Source: CAWCQC01 sp963819905
GTDB taxonomy: Bacteria > Actinomycetota > Thermoleophilia > Gaiellales > Gaiellaceae
Direction of reading: 5' to 3'
Assembly (NCBI GenBank): GCA_963819905.1
Contig: CAWFXP010000007.1
Coordinates: forward strand, 1-64,000
DNA length: 64,000 nucleotides
The notes beneath the pieces were generated by a model. That model was given only the letters and a program-made list of their open reading frames with translations. It searched no databases and had not been told where the DNA came from. Of this stretch, positions 34,303 through 43,450 are shown in pieces. Made by a program: the position numbers and the translations under genes. The number at the start of each line of letters is the position of its first letter. The stretch's first letter is position 1.

Positions 34303-35730
34303 TCAGCGGGCGACGACCTGCAGGGTCTCGAGAGCCGGGTCGGCGCAGTAGGCAAGCCGTGTGCCGTGCCGGGCGGCCTCGCGGAGATCGCGTAGGAGCA
34401 GCTCGGAGACGACCTCGCCCGGTGCGATCGCGGGAATGCCGGGTGGGTAGGGGGCCACCGTCTCCGCGGCGACCCTGCCGGTCGCACGATCCGCGCTGAC
34501 CGTCTCGCGCCGCGCGAAGAACGCTTGCCGCGGGCTCATCGCAACCTCGGGCTCGACCCGCCACACGGCGCTCGCTCCTCCCGCCGGGCGGGGAGCACCG
34601 CGGCGTCGCACGAGGGAGCGCTCGAGCGCCTCGATGAGCCGGTGAATCGACTCCTCGGAGTCTCCGATCGTCACGAGCGGGACGAGCGTATCCCGGTTTG
34701 CGAGCTCGACGCGTATCCCCTCGGCCCGCAGGTCGCCCTCGACCTCCAGGCCGTCAGCACCGGTGCCCGGCAGCGCGAGCACGAGCTTCGTCGGATCGTA
34801 GGCGGGCACGGCCCTGCTCGGACCGAGCACCGTCAGCCCGTCGATCGCGGCCAGCCGCGACCGGGCCTCGGCGACGAGCGCGATCGTGTTTCCGAGGAGC
34901 TCGCCGCCGCGCGCGGCGAGCAGGGCGCGCGTGCGATCGAGGGTCGCCAGGATGGCTGCGGACGGGCTCGTCGTGCTGAGGGTCTCGAAGGCATCCGCGA
35001 CTCTCGCCGGGTCGAGCCTGTCGGCCTGCGCGAACAGGTAGGCGCTCTGCGTGAACCCGGTCAGCGTCTTGTGGGCTGAGGTCACCATGGCGTCGGCCCC
35101 TAGCGCGAGGGTGTGGGGAGGAAGCCGGGGATGGAACCCGAGGTGGGCCCCCCAGGCCTGGTCGACGATCACGGCGGCTCCGGCCTCGTGGGCGATCGCC
35201 GCGATCGCCGCCACGTCGCTCATGACGCCGACGAAGTTCGGCTCGACGAGAAACACGGCTCGGGCGGACGGTGCGGCCCGGAGCGCGTCCCGTATCCGGG
35301 CGAGCGGGACGGCCAGCGCAAGCCCGGTCTCGGGATCGACGTCCGGGCGAACCCAGACCGGCTCGAGGCCTGCGAGCACGAGGCCGGCGAGGAGCGACTT
35401 GTGGAGATTCCGCGAGACGACCACCTGCTCGCCCGGGGTCGCCGCCGCGAGCGCGAGCGCCTGGTTTCCCTGGGTCGAGCCGTTCAGGCAGAAACGGCAC
35501 AGATCCGCTCCCCAGAGCTCCGCCGCGAGCCGCTCGGCTTGTCCGAGGACGTCGCCGGTGAGGTGGAGGTCGTCGGCGCCGCCGGAGAGCGGGAGGTCGC
35601 AGACGAGCAGCTCGTCGGCGAGCTCGGGCGAGCGCTTGTGCCCCGGTGTGGTGAACGGCGCGATCGCCTGATCGTCGAGGTAGGCCTCGGCGGCGGCGGC
35701 GAGCGGCGTCTCGGCCTGGCGGTCGCTCAC
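34303..35730 (-). CDS. PLP-dependent Orn/Lys/Arg decarboxylase
   Basis: A 475-residue fold-type I decarboxylase of the short bacterial SpeA/lysine-decarboxylase group. It has TTPGHKRSPELADELL at the N-terminus, CRFCLNGSTQGNQALALAAA, the PLP-pocket Asp/His region VIVDQAWGAHLGFHP and the Schiff-base Lys in TSAHKTLTGFTQSAY. The C-terminal domain shows APYPPGIPAIAPGEVVS. It makes a diamine from a basic amino acid. The start GTG at 35730 overlaps the iron alcohol dehydrogenase stop (GTGA), so they are co-translated. Substrate cannot be fixed from sequence. Confidence 0.87.
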   Translation of the reverse strand: MSDRQAETPLAAAAEAYLDDQAIAPFTTPGHKRSPELADELLVCDLPLSGGADDLHLTGDVLGQAERLAAELWGADLCRFCLNGSTQGNQALALAAATPGEQVVVSRNLHKSLLAGLVLAGLEPVWVRPDVDPETGLALAVPLARIRDALRAAPSARAVFLVEPNFVGVMSDVAAIAAIAHEAGAAVIVDQAWGAHLGFHPRLPPHTLALGADAMVTSAHKTLTGFTQSAYLFAQADRLDPARVADAFETLSTTSPSAAILATLDRTRALLAARGGELLGNTIALVAEARSRLAAIDGLTVLGPSRAVPAYDPTKLVLALPGTGADGLEVEGDLRAEGIRVELANRDTLVPLVTIGDSEESIHRLIEALERSLVRRRGAPRPAGGASAVWRVEPEVAMSPRQAFFARRETVSADRATGRVAAETVAPYPPGIPAIAPGEVVSELLLRDLREAARHGTRLAYCADPALETLQVVAR

Positions 35731-36956
35731 AGCGACGCGCGCAGGATGCCCTCGAGGTCGGCAACGTCGGCCTCGAGGGGCGCAACGACGAGGAGCCGCT
35801 GCTGCTTGTGCGCGCCCTCGGCCAGCGCCGGAACGTCCTCAGCCGTGTATCCGAGCTCGCCGAGCGTCATCGGCGCGCCGACGTCGGCCATGAGCGCGGC
35901 GAGAGTGTCGGCGAGGTCCTCGCCGCCGAGCAGTTGCGCCGCCTCTCGGTGACGCTCAGGAGCGGCGGGCTCCGTGAAACGGAAGGCAGCGGGCGCGGTC
36001 ACCGTGACCGAGAAACCGTGCGGCACGAAGGCGTGATCCGTCGGGTAGCCGGGCGGCGTCCAGGCGTGCTTCAGCGACGCGATCGGATAGGCGCAGGCAT
36101 GGGGGATGTGGACGCCGGCGCTTCCGAAGCCGACCCCGGCCATCGTGGCGGCGAGCATCATCGCGCTCCGCGCTTCGGTGTCGCTTCCGTCAGCGACGGC
36201 TCTGCGGAGGAACCTGCCTCCTGACTCGAGCGCCTTCGCGCTCCAGATGTCCGCGACCGGATTCGCGCCCTGGTAGGGCGGCCGTTCGTCCGGGGCCGAC
36301 TTCTCCCGTGACTCGAAGGGCCTGGCGGTGTACGACTCGGCAGCATGGCAGACCACGTCGAGGCCGCACGACGCGGTCACGGCAGGAGGGAGGTTGCTGG
36401 TCAGCAACGGGTCGACGATGCCGAGCCGCGGTCGCAGATAGCGGTGCGAGATGCCGGTCTTCACACCGAGACGAGGGAAATCGAGGATTGCGACCGACGT
36501 GGCCTCGCTCCCGGTCCCGGCCGTCGTCGGTACTGCGACCACCGGCAGGGTCGGGCCCGGTACCGGCCTGGCCTCGCCGATCGGTCGGTTCACCCAGTCG
36601 AGCAACTCGCCGCCGTGGGTCGTCACGAGAGCTGCGATCTTGGCCGTGTCGAGCGACGAGCCGCCGCCGACGCCGACGAAGCCGTCGAAGCCGCCGTCCC
36701 GGGCAGCGGCGATCGCCTCGAGAGCGGATTCCTCGCTCGGCTCGACCCACGCGCCGGCGAACACCTCGGTGTCGATGCCGAGCTCGGCGACCGCGGCGCG
36801 GACCCGCTCGGTGATCCCCAGCTCGACGACGTGCGGATCGCTCACGAGCATGACGCGGCGGACTCCGAGGCGGCGCAGATGGAAGCCCGTCTCGGTCGCA
36901 GCTCCGGCCCCGAAGACGATCGGCGTCGACTCGATCGTGAAGACGGTCTCGCTCAT
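35727..36956 (-). CDS. Iron-containing alcohol dehydrogenase, hydroxyacid-oxoacid transhydrogenase type
   Basis: A 409-residue group III iron alcohol dehydrogenase. The N-terminal nucleotide part shows FVGVGGGSSLDTAKIAAL and PTTAGTGSEATSVAI. Metal ligands are in GLDVVCHAAESY and in VHIPHACAYPIASLKHAW. The GSAGVHIPHACAYPI stretch is typical of the ADHFE1/hydroxyacid-oxoacid transhydrogenase sub-group, which moves hydride between 4-hydroxybutyrate-like acids and 2-oxoglutarate. It overlaps the lyase upstream (ATGA) and the decarboxylase downstream (GTGA), giving a three-gene operon. Confidence 0.83.
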   Translation of the reverse strand: MSETVFTIESTPIVFGAGAATETGFHLRRLGVRRVMLVSDPHVVELGITERVRAAVAELGIDTEVFAGAWVEPSEESALEAIAAARDGGFDGFVGVGGGSSLDTAKIAALVTTHGGELLDWVNRPIGEARPVPGPTLPVVAVPTTAGTGSEATSVAILDFPRLGVKTGISHRYLRPRLGIVDPLLTSNLPPAVTASCGLDVVCHAAESYTARPFESREKSAPDERPPYQGANPVADIWSAKALESGGRFLRRAVADGSDTEARSAMMLAATMAGVGFGSAGVHIPHACAYPIASLKHAWTPPGYPTDHAFVPHGFSVTVTAPAAFRFTEPAAPERHREAAQLLGGEDLADTLAALMADVGAPMTLGELGYTAEDVPALAEGAHKQQRLLVVAPLEADVADLEGILRASL

Positions 36957-37816
36957 CCGGACGACCGTGCCTCCTCCGCCTGCCAGGCCGACAGTCCGAC
37001 GAGCTCGTTGAACGCGCCGAACTCGAGGATTCGGTCGAGCCCGTTCCGGGTCGTCCCGTCCCGGACGAGGAGCTCTGCGATCTCCTGGGCCGAGCGGGCT
37101 GCGGCGAAGAGCGTGGAGGAGGGGTAGAGGGCGATCGCAAAGCCGAGCTCGGAGAGCTCGTCCCGCGACAGGAGCGGCGTCTTTCCGTGCTCGGACATGT
37201 TCGCGACCAGTGGCCGATCGACGGCTGCGGCGATCGCCCGCAGCTCGTCGAGCGAGCGGGGCGCATCCGGGAAGATGACGTCCGCGCCCGCTTCCGCGTA
37301 GGCGACCATCCGTTCAAGGGCGTCCTCCAGCCCTGTGACCGCGATCGCATCGGTGCGCGCGACGATGACGGTGTCCGCGTCGCTCCGCGCAGCGAGCGCG
37401 GCGCTGACCTTCCGAACCATCTCGTCACGCGGGATCACGCGCTTGCCCTCCATGTGCCCGCATCGCTTCGGGAACACCTGATCCTCGATCTGGATGGCGG
37501 CGACGCCCGCGCGCTCGAACTCGCGAACCGTCCGCGCGACGTTCACCAGCTCGCCGTAGCCCGTATCGGCGTCCGCGACCACCGGGACGGAGACCGTGCC
37601 CGCGATTCGGGCGACATGCTGGGCCATCTCGGTGCCGGTCATGATCCCGATGTCGGGCAGTCCGTAGGTGGCTGCGGCCGCCCCGTACCCGCCCGCGTAG
37701 ATCGCCTGGAAGCCCGCCTGCTCGAGGACGCGGCCGACGAGCGCGTTGTATGCACCGGGGACGAGGATCGTCTCGCCTGAGGCGAGGAGCTCGCGCAGTC
37801 TGCGACCGGGCGTCAC
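36953..37816 (-). CDS. Isocitrate lyase / PEP mutase superfamily protein
   Basis: A 287-residue TIM barrel of the 2-methylisocitrate-lyase / phosphonomutase group. It has ILVPGAYNALVGRVLEQAGF, GGYGAAAATYGLPDIG, the metal-binding Asps in VVADADTGYGE and the catalytic loop IEDQVFPKRCGHMEGK, where the Cys of KRCGH is the general acid in lyases. This favours a C-C lyase such as methylisocitrate or dimethylmalate lyase over a phosphonomutase. It is the first gene of the operon with the iron alcohol dehydrogenase and decarboxylase and is divergent from the GT1-type gene. Confidence 0.82.
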   Translation of the reverse strand: MTPGRRLRELLASGETILVPGAYNALVGRVLEQAGFQAIYAGGYGAAAATYGLPDIGIMTGTEMAQHVARIAGTVSVPVVADADTGYGELVNVARTVREFERAGVAAIQIEDQVFPKRCGHMEGKRVIPRDEMVRKVSAALAARSDADTVIVARTDAIAVTGLEDALERMVAYAEAGADVIFPDAPRSLDELRAIAAAVDRPLVANMSEHGKTPLLSRDELSELGFAIALYPSSTLFAAARSAQEIAELLVRDGTTRNGLDRILEFGAFNELVGLSAWQAEEARSSG

Positions 37817-37865
37817 GCCGCCACCCTAGCGCCCGGCGACTGTGGATCGTCGATACTTCCCGGCC

Positions 37866-39158
37866 GTGGCCACCGTCGTCTTCTTCCCCGAGGGCGCCTT
37901 CGGACCGACCAACAACTGCGTCGGCATCGGCGACGTCCTGCGCCACCGCGGCCACCGCGTCGTCTTCGTGGTCGAGGAGTCGTTCGCCGGCAATCTCGAG
38001 GCGAAGGGCTTCGAGGAGCGACTCATGCGGCTCGGCCCGCCGCCCGAGGTCGAAGAGATCCCGGGGCAGTTCTGGAAGGACTTCATCCGCGACACCGCGC
38101 CGCACTTCCGGCGGCCGACGATCGAGCAGCTCGGGCTCTTCCTCCAGCCGACGTGGCAGGCGCTCATCGACGGCTCGAAGTACGTCAACGCGCGCCTCAC
38201 CGAGATCTTCGACGAGCTGCAGCCGGACCTCATCGTCGAGGACAACGTCGTCGCGTTCCCGGCCATCTGGGCCTCGGGCAAGCCGTGGGTGCGGATCGTC
38301 TCCTGCAACCCGCTCGAGCTTCGCGATCCGGCGATTCCGCCGGTCTTCTCCGGCTACCCGGTCGCCGACCGCACGAACTGGGACGCCTTTCGTGACGAGC
38401 ACCGCAGGACCCACGGCGAGATGTGGGCCGACTTCGACGCGTTCGTACGGGACAACGGCGCGCCTGGGCTGCCGGAGATCGAGTTCATGCACGAGTCGCC
38501 CTACCTCAACCTCTACGTCTACCCCGAGGAGGTCGATTACGAGCGGACGGAGCCGCTCGCGCCGACCTGGCACCGGCTCGAGTGCTCGGTGCGTCGGACC
38601 GACGACGACTGGACGGTGCCGGAGCCGCTCGCGAGTCGCAACGGTAAGCTCGTCTACCTGAGCCTGGGGAGCCTGGCATCGGCCGACCTCGAGCTGATGT
38701 GGCGGCTCGTCGGCTTCCTCGCCGAGACGCCGTACCGCGTGATCGTCAGCAAGGGCCCGCAGCACGAGCTGCTCGATCTCGCCGACAACATGGTCGGCGC
38801 GGAGTTCCTGCCACAGACGAGCGTCCTGCCCCTGGTCGACCTCGTCATCACCCACGGCGGCAACAACACGCAGACCGAGGGCCTCTACTTCGGCAAGCCG
38901 ACGGTCGTCCTGCCGGTCTTCTGGGACCAGTACGACAACGCGCAACGGGTGGACGAGCTCGGTCTGGGTCGCCGACTCGACACGTACGAGTGCACGGCGG
39001 AGGAGCTGACGGGCGCCATCGACGCGCTGCTCGCCGACGATGCCCTCGCCCGGCGCCTCGCCGCGATCTCGAAGCGCGTCCAGGAGCAGCCGGGCACGTT
39101 CAGGGCCGCCGGTCTGATCGAGCGCCTCGCCGAGACCGGTCAGCCCGTCGGCGCGTGA
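37866..39158 (+). CDS. GT1/UGT-like glycosyltransferase
   Basis: A 430-residue GT-B glycosyltransferase of the macrolide/UDP-glucuronosyl type. The N-terminal acceptor domain starts VATVVFFPEGAFGPTNNCVG. The C-terminal donor domain has LVYLSLGSLASADLELMW and VDLVITHGGNNTQTEGLYFG, the usual HGGxxT donor loop with N-N in place of common residues, then VLPVFWDQYDNAQRV. The acceptor is unknown. GTG at 37866 is chosen at the start of the Rossmann strand. The stop overlaps the kinase gene (GTGA), so the two are coupled. Confidence 0.82.
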   Translation: MATVVFFPEGAFGPTNNCVGIGDVLRHRGHRVVFVVEESFAGNLEAKGFEERLMRLGPPPEVEEIPGQFWKDFIRDTAPHFRRPTIEQLGLFLQPTWQALIDGSKYVNARLTEIFDELQPDLIVEDNVVAFPAIWASGKPWVRIVSCNPLELRDPAIPPVFSGYPVADRTNWDAFRDEHRRTHGEMWADFDAFVRDNGAPGLPEIEFMHESPYLNLYVYPEEVDYERTEPLAPTWHRLECSVRRTDDDWTVPEPLASRNGKLVYLSLGSLASADLELMWRLVGFLAETPYRVIVSKGPQHELLDLADNMVGAEFLPQTSVLPLVDLVITHGGNNTQTEGLYFGKPTVVLPVFWDQYDNAQRVDELGLGRRLDTYECTAEELTGAIDALLADDALARRLAAISKRVQEQPGTFRAAGLIERLAETGQPVGA

Positions 39159-40411
39159 CGGCAGAGGAGCGGCTCGACCGCCTGGTCGCCTCGATCGACC
39201 CAATCCGGCTCGGGGGCGAGCGCTGGTTCGGCGGCAAGGGGCGCACCGTTCGCGAGGTACAACTCGTCGACGGGATCGTCGCGGGCGGGGGAGCGCTCGC
39301 GGTCGTCGACGTGGTCTTCGCCGAGGGCGAAGCCGAGCGATACGCGGTCCCGGACGGCGAGGCGGTCTGGAGCACCCTCCTGCCCGAGCTCTCGGAAGAG
39401 GTGCGGCGAGGGGCAGGCGGCGGCTCGTTTCGTCTCGCCGGCGTCCTTCCCGATCCGCTCCCGGCGGACGAGCGCCCGATCGAGTCGGACCAGTCGAACT
39501 CGAGCGTCCGCCTCGGGAACGAGCTCCTCGTGAAGTGCTACCGGCGGCTCTGGCCGGGCCCTCATCCCGAGGTGGAGCTCGTCACGTACCTCGGCGAGCG
39601 GCTCGGGTGCGTACCGAGGGGATGGGCCTCGGTGACATTTGTCGACGCCGCCGGCCTGGAGCACGCGGTCGCGCTCGTCGAGACGCTGGTACCCGGAGCG
39701 CACGACGGCTGGGCCTGGGGCCGTGAGCTGCACGAAGCGCTGGCCGATGGTCGGGCGGTCGAGGGCTGGGGCGAGGCGCTCGGAGCGGTGACCGCCGAGC
39801 TCCACGTCGCCCTCTCGGACTCCCTCGGTGCGCGGCAGGCGACCGCCGAGGATCGTGAGCGCTGGCGAGCGCGGGCGGAGCGCGAGCTCGCGGACGCGCT
39901 CGCGCTGCCCGACGCTCGGCGAACCGTCGGCCGCTGGATGGCGCGGATCGAGGGCGAGCTCGAGGCTCTCACCGTGCCCGGTGAGAGCCGCGTGAGCCGC
40001 ATCCACGGCGATCTGCACGTGGGCCAGGTGCTCCGCTCCCGGAACGGGTTCTTCCTGATCGACTTCGAGGGCGAACCGACGCGGCCGCCTGGCGAGCGGC
40101 GATCGCTCGAATCCCCGGCGCGGGACGTCGCCTCGATGCTCCGCTCGTTCGAGCACGTGCCGCGCTGGGGGCTGCGGGCGCGGCCGCAGGCGCTGCCGAG
40201 CGCGCTCGCCTGGACGGTCGAGCAGCGGCAGAGGTTCCTCGCCGCGTACGAGCGGGGGATCGCCGGATCCCACGTCACGCTCGACCGCGCCCTGCTGCGG
40301 GCGTTCGAGGTCGAGAAGGCGACCTACGAGTTCGTCTACGCGGACGCGTTCCTGCCCGAGTGGACGCCCGTCGCAGCGGGCGCGATGGACGCCCTGCTCG
40401 GGGCGGCCTAG
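39155..40411 (+). CDS. Maltokinase-like phosphotransferase
   Basis: A 418-residue kinase of the maltokinase/aminoglycoside-phosphotransferase fold. The maltokinase-type N-terminal cap has RWFGGKGRTVREVQLVDG. ELLVKCYRRLWPGPHPEVEL carries the ATP-binding Lys. The catalytic loop is RIHGDLHVGQVLRS, and the metal Asp is in FFLIDFEGEPTRPPGERR. Such enzymes phosphorylate maltose at C1 in glycogen/trehalose metabolism, but no GlgE or TreS partner lies here, so a different sugar is possible. Coupled with the glycosyltransferase upstream and 8 bp before the SIS gene. Confidence 0.8.
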   Translation: MTAEERLDRLVASIDPIRLGGERWFGGKGRTVREVQLVDGIVAGGGALAVVDVVFAEGEAERYAVPDGEAVWSTLLPELSEEVRRGAGGGSFRLAGVLPDPLPADERPIESDQSNSSVRLGNELLVKCYRRLWPGPHPEVELVTYLGERLGCVPRGWASVTFVDAAGLEHAVALVETLVPGAHDGWAWGRELHEALADGRAVEGWGEALGAVTAELHVALSDSLGARQATAEDRERWRARAERELADALALPDARRTVGRWMARIEGELEALTVPGESRVSRIHGDLHVGQVLRSRNGFFLIDFEGEPTRPPGERRSLESPARDVASMLRSFEHVPRWGLRARPQALPSALAWTVEQRQRFLAAYERGIAGSHVTLDRALLRAFEVEKATYEFVYADAFLPEWTPVAAGAMDALLGAA

Positions 40412-40419
40412 ACTCGCCC

Positions 40420-41349
40420 GTGGATCCCGGCGGCTTCCTCGCAGACATCCTCGACCAGCCCGAGACGCTGGCGCGGGTGCTCGACGCGTACGAGGAACGC
40501 CCCGCGGAGCCGCTCACCGCTCGCCGCGTGCTCTTCCTCGGCATGGGCAGCTCCCGCTTCGCGGCGCTCGCCGCTGCCTCGCGTCTACGCGCGGCGGGCG
40601 TCGACGCGCATGCGGAGTACTCCTCGGCGGGCGCACTGCCGCCACCCTCGGCCGACGTCGCCGTTGTCGCGATCTCGGCGGGCGGAGCGACTCCGGAGAC
40701 GGTCGAGGCCGCGGCGCGCTACCGCGGCGAGTCTCGCGTGATCGCCGTGACGAACCACCCGGACGGCCCGCTGGGGGCGACGGCCGACAGCGTCCTGTCG
40801 CTTCTCGCCGGGGAGGAGCAGGGCGGCATCGCCTGCAAGACCTACCAGGCGACGATGGCGGTGCTGCTCGCCCTCACCGGCGTCCAGGTGCGGACGCTCC
40901 GGCCGGCGGTTGAGGCCGTCCGGCACCTGGTCGACAGCCGCGAGCACTGGGTTCCGCGCGCGCTCGAGGTGCTCGGCGGAGGCCCGATCGACGTCGTGGC
41001 GCCCGCCGAGCGTCTCGCCTCGGCGGAGCAGTCGGCGCTCATGCTGCGGGAGGCGCCGCGCATCCGCGCGGTCGCCTGCGAGACCGGCGACTGGCTCCAC
41101 GTGGACGTCTACCTGAGCCGCCCGCCTGGCTACCGCGCGATCCTGCTGCCGGGCTCCCGCTTCGACTCGGAGCTCGTCGAGTGGCTCGACAAGCGCGGCG
41201 GCTCGTTCGTCGCAATCGGCCCGCCTGTGCCCGGAGCGGCGGTGCACCTCGGCTATCCGGGTGCGGACGATCCGCTCGTCGCGCTCCTCGCCGAGACGAC
41301 GGCGACGGAGCTGCTCGCCGCCGAGCTCTGGCGGCGGTCGCTCGAATAG
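40420..41349 (+). CDS. SIS-domain sugar-phosphate protein (GlmS/AgaS-like isomerase half)
   Basis: A 309-residue protein with two SIS domains. The first has VLFLGMGSSRFAALAAASRL, VVAISAGGATPETVEAAARY and RVIAVTNHPDGPLGATAD. The second has ERLASAEQSALMLREAPRIR and LLPGSRFDSELVEWLDKRG. The glutaminase domain of GlmS is absent. It could be an aldose-ketose isomerase or deaminase acting on amino-sugar phosphates. The GTG start at 40420 follows the kinase by 8 bp, so kinase and SIS protein likely serve one sugar pathway. Confidence 0.78.
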   Translation: MDPGGFLADILDQPETLARVLDAYEERPAEPLTARRVLFLGMGSSRFAALAAASRLRAAGVDAHAEYSSAGALPPPSADVAVVAISAGGATPETVEAAARYRGESRVIAVTNHPDGPLGATADSVLSLLAGEEQGGIACKTYQATMAVLLALTGVQVRTLRPAVEAVRHLVDSREHWVPRALEVLGGGPIDVVAPAERLASAEQSALMLREAPRIRAVACETGDWLHVDVYLSRPPGYRAILLPGSRFDSELVEWLDKRGGSFVAIGPPVPGAAVHLGYPGADDPLVALLAETTATELLAAELWRRSLE

Positions 41350-41355
41350 GGGAGG

Positions 41356-41372
41356 GCCGGCGGGAAGCCGGC
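41356..41372. terminator. Hairpin, likely terminator between convergent genes
   Basis: GCCGGC, loop GGGAA, GCCGGC, seven bases after the SIS gene stop. The stem is short and followed by cacctcttg rather than a T run, so termination is plausible but weak. It lies between genes that converge (41349 and 41409). Confidence 0.45.
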
Positions 41373-41408
41373 ACCTCTTGCATCTCTAGCGGCTCTAGGC
41401 TGGTCTTG

Positions 41409-42059
41409 CTAGCGCACGTTCAGCCGCCACGTCGCCGAAACGGGGTCCGAGCCGCCGGGGAAGGTGTAGACCGCGCTCACCGTGAGCGTGTGCCAGCCGG
41501 CGCCGATCGGCGACAGAATGGCGAAGTAGTCGCGTGAGACGAAGGACACCAACCCCACGGGGACACCGAACTCCTGGGCGTTGTAGTACCTCATCCTCGC
41601 GTGGAGGAAGGGCGTTTCGATGACATGCGGCGAGAGCGCGCGCCCGTCGAGCGTGATGCTCGGGGACGTGATCCCCGCAAACTGGGTTCTGGCCAGAGCC
41701 TTCAGGCGCTTGGGCCCGTCGTAGATGGTGATCGCCCCTGCCGGGTTGACGACGAGCCGCGTGCCGGGCTCGATCCGGCAGGTGGCGCTCAGCCCGGCGA
41801 ATGTCGGAGTCGGGAGCAGGCGAGCCTTCGCCTGGCCCACGCGCTGTCCGCACTGGCCGTTACGGAACATCGCCAGCGAGTGCAGCGAGCGGAAATCGCG
41901 CTCGAGGAACCGCCGGTTGAAGACCGCGTGCCACTGGTGGTAGGTCCAGCCGTTCGGCTGGGCCGAGAGCGGCAGGACGCGCACCGCCGCCGAAGCGGTC
42001 GGGATCGTCACGGCTGCGATCGCGCCGGCGAGTGCGACGAGGAGGAGAAGACGTTTCAT
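41409..42059 (-). CDS. Secreted protein, unknown
   Basis: A 216-residue protein with a clear Sec signal peptide (MKRLLLLVALAGAIAAVTIP, cleavage likely after TASA near residue 24). The mature part has one Cys pair candidate (GQCGQR and ATCRIE) and reads WTYHQWHAVFNRRFLERDFR, later RDYFAILSPIGAGWHTLTVS, an all-beta look. No family is recognised. It stands alone between convergent and divergent neighbours. Confidence 0.65.
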   Translation of the reverse strand: MKRLLLLVALAGAIAAVTIPTASAAVRVLPLSAQPNGWTYHQWHAVFNRRFLERDFRSLHSLAMFRNGQCGQRVGQAKARLLPTPTFAGLSATCRIEPGTRLVVNPAGAITIYDGPKRLKALARTQFAGITSPSITLDGRALSPHVIETPFLHARMRYYNAQEFGVPVGLVSFVSRDYFAILSPIGAGWHTLTVSAVYTFPGGSDPVSATWRLNVR

Positions 42060-42182
42060 CGCGTACCTTCCTTGGGTTGACGGCGAGCGCCGGCCGGCAG
42101 GCGGCCCCCGCCGGTTCGTGCTGCCGATCTTCTCCCCGCCGTACTCCCCGCGTCAAGACCCGGACCCGGTAGCGTCAGATCG

Positions 42183-43328
42183 ATGAGTGAGCTCGGCGAC
42201 CTGCTCGAGCTGATGCACGGCGCCCGCAACCGGTACCGGACTTTGCGGCTGACGATGCGCGAGTGGCAGCACAGCGGACGGCATCTGCGAGTCTTCGAGG
42301 AGCAGGCGCGCAGGCGCCCGCCCGGCGGCGGCTTGGTGATGTATTCGGCGGGCGAGGCCGAAGCGGACTCTCCGCCGACCGAGGAACAGGTCACCGTGGT
42401 GCGCCTCTGGGTCGGTGGCGAGGCGCGCGTTCGAGAGGAACGGGACGTCGTCGAGCCGCCCGGAGAGCGCTCGGTCAGCGTGCGGGACGGCGACTGGTGG
42501 TGGACGTACTCGCTCTCGATGGGGGCGATGACGAACGAGGGCGACCCGAACTACGGCCTCGGGATCGGCGAGGCAGAGCTCCTCGATCCGAGCGAGCTGC
42601 TCGCCCGACTCGACCTCGAGGTGATCGGCACCGGCGAACGGGCCGGGCGGCCGGTGATCGTCGCGCACGGTGTACCGAGGAAGCTGCGCTACGAGCCGGA
42701 CGAGCCGGTTGGAGAGCAGGAGCTCGAGGTGGACGGCGAGGTCGGCGTCCTCCTCCGCCTCGCGCACACGTTCGAGGGGGAGGAGTACCTCGTCTCCGAG
42801 GTCACGGAGATCGCGTTCGACGAGGACTTCCCGGACGCGATCTTCACGTTCGTCCCGCCTGAGGGCGAGGGGCTGCGGCGTGCCGGCGTCGGCACGCACA
42901 CAGAGATCAGTCTCGAGGAGGCGGCCGGCCTCGTGCCCTTCGAGCTCTGGGCTCCTTCGCGTGTGCCGCCGGGCTTCCGACTCCACGTCGGGCTCCATCC
43001 GGCGCATGCTCGCGATACGGAGCCCGGCACGGCGGTCCTGTCCTACCTCCCCGACGACGGGAGGCATCACCTCTCGCTCTGCGAACGGCGTCTCGCGGGG
43101 TGGGCGCCGGTCGTCCCCGGTCTCGAGACGATCGAGCGACACGGCGAGGAGTTGCGCGTCCGCGTTCCGGGAGAGGACGAGCCCTGGCGTCAGACCACGG
43201 TGCTCGCGCAACGCGGGGAGACCTCGATCGAGATCACGTCCGACCTCCCGCTCGAGACGCTGCTCGAGCTCGTCGACTCGCTCGTCCCGGCGCCGCCCGA
43301 GCCGCCCGAGCTCGTTCCCCCGGACTGA
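42183..43328 (+). CDS. LolA/RseB-fold-like protein without signal peptide
   Basis: A 381-residue protein. Residues 1-230 resemble the incomplete beta-barrel of LolA/RseB-type proteins (RVREERDVVEPPGERSVSVR, DGDWWWTYSL, then FPDAIFTFVPPEGE). The C-terminal third resembles DUF4367-like regions (FELWAPSRVPPGFRLHVGLH, TTVLAQRGETSIEITSDLP). Unlike secreted relatives it has no signal peptide or lipobox, so it appears cytoplasmic. It might bind a lipid or act in regulation. Function unknown. ATG at 42183; divergent from the secreted protein. Confidence 0.6.
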   Translation: MSELGDLLELMHGARNRYRTLRLTMREWQHSGRHLRVFEEQARRRPPGGGLVMYSAGEAEADSPPTEEQVTVVRLWVGGEARVREERDVVEPPGERSVSVRDGDWWWTYSLSMGAMTNEGDPNYGLGIGEAELLDPSELLARLDLEVIGTGERAGRPVIVAHGVPRKLRYEPDEPVGEQELEVDGEVGVLLRLAHTFEGEEYLVSEVTEIAFDEDFPDAIFTFVPPEGEGLRRAGVGTHTEISLEEAAGLVPFELWAPSRVPPGFRLHVGLHPAHARDTEPGTAVLSYLPDDGRHHLSLCERRLAGWAPVVPGLETIERHGEELRVRVPGEDEPWRQTTVLAQRGETSIEITSDLPLETLLELVDSLVPAPPEPPELVPPD

Positions 43329-43331
43329 CCC

Positions 43332-43450
43332 CGAGGGGCCGGACAGGTCCGGCCCCTACACCTCGATGGCGAGGGCCCACCCGCCCGAGGGGCCGGACGG
43401 GTCCGGCCCCTACACCTCGATACGCGGTAGGGGCGGGACCTGTCCCGCCC
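43332..43450. repeat. Cluster of three perfect hairpins with a 36-bp direct repeat
   Basis: Hairpin 1 at 43335-43356 has 10-bp arms GGGGCCGGAC/GTCCGGCCCC with loop AG. Hairpin 2 at 43389-43410 has the same arms with loop GG. Both belong to a direct repeat (43332-43367 and 43386-43421) differing at one base. Hairpin 3 at 43431-43450 has arms GGGCGGGAC/GTCCCGCCC with loop CT. They fill the space between two convergent genes and could stop transcription from both sides, but the conserved tail tacacctcgat suggests a dispersed REP-like element. Confidence 0.85.
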
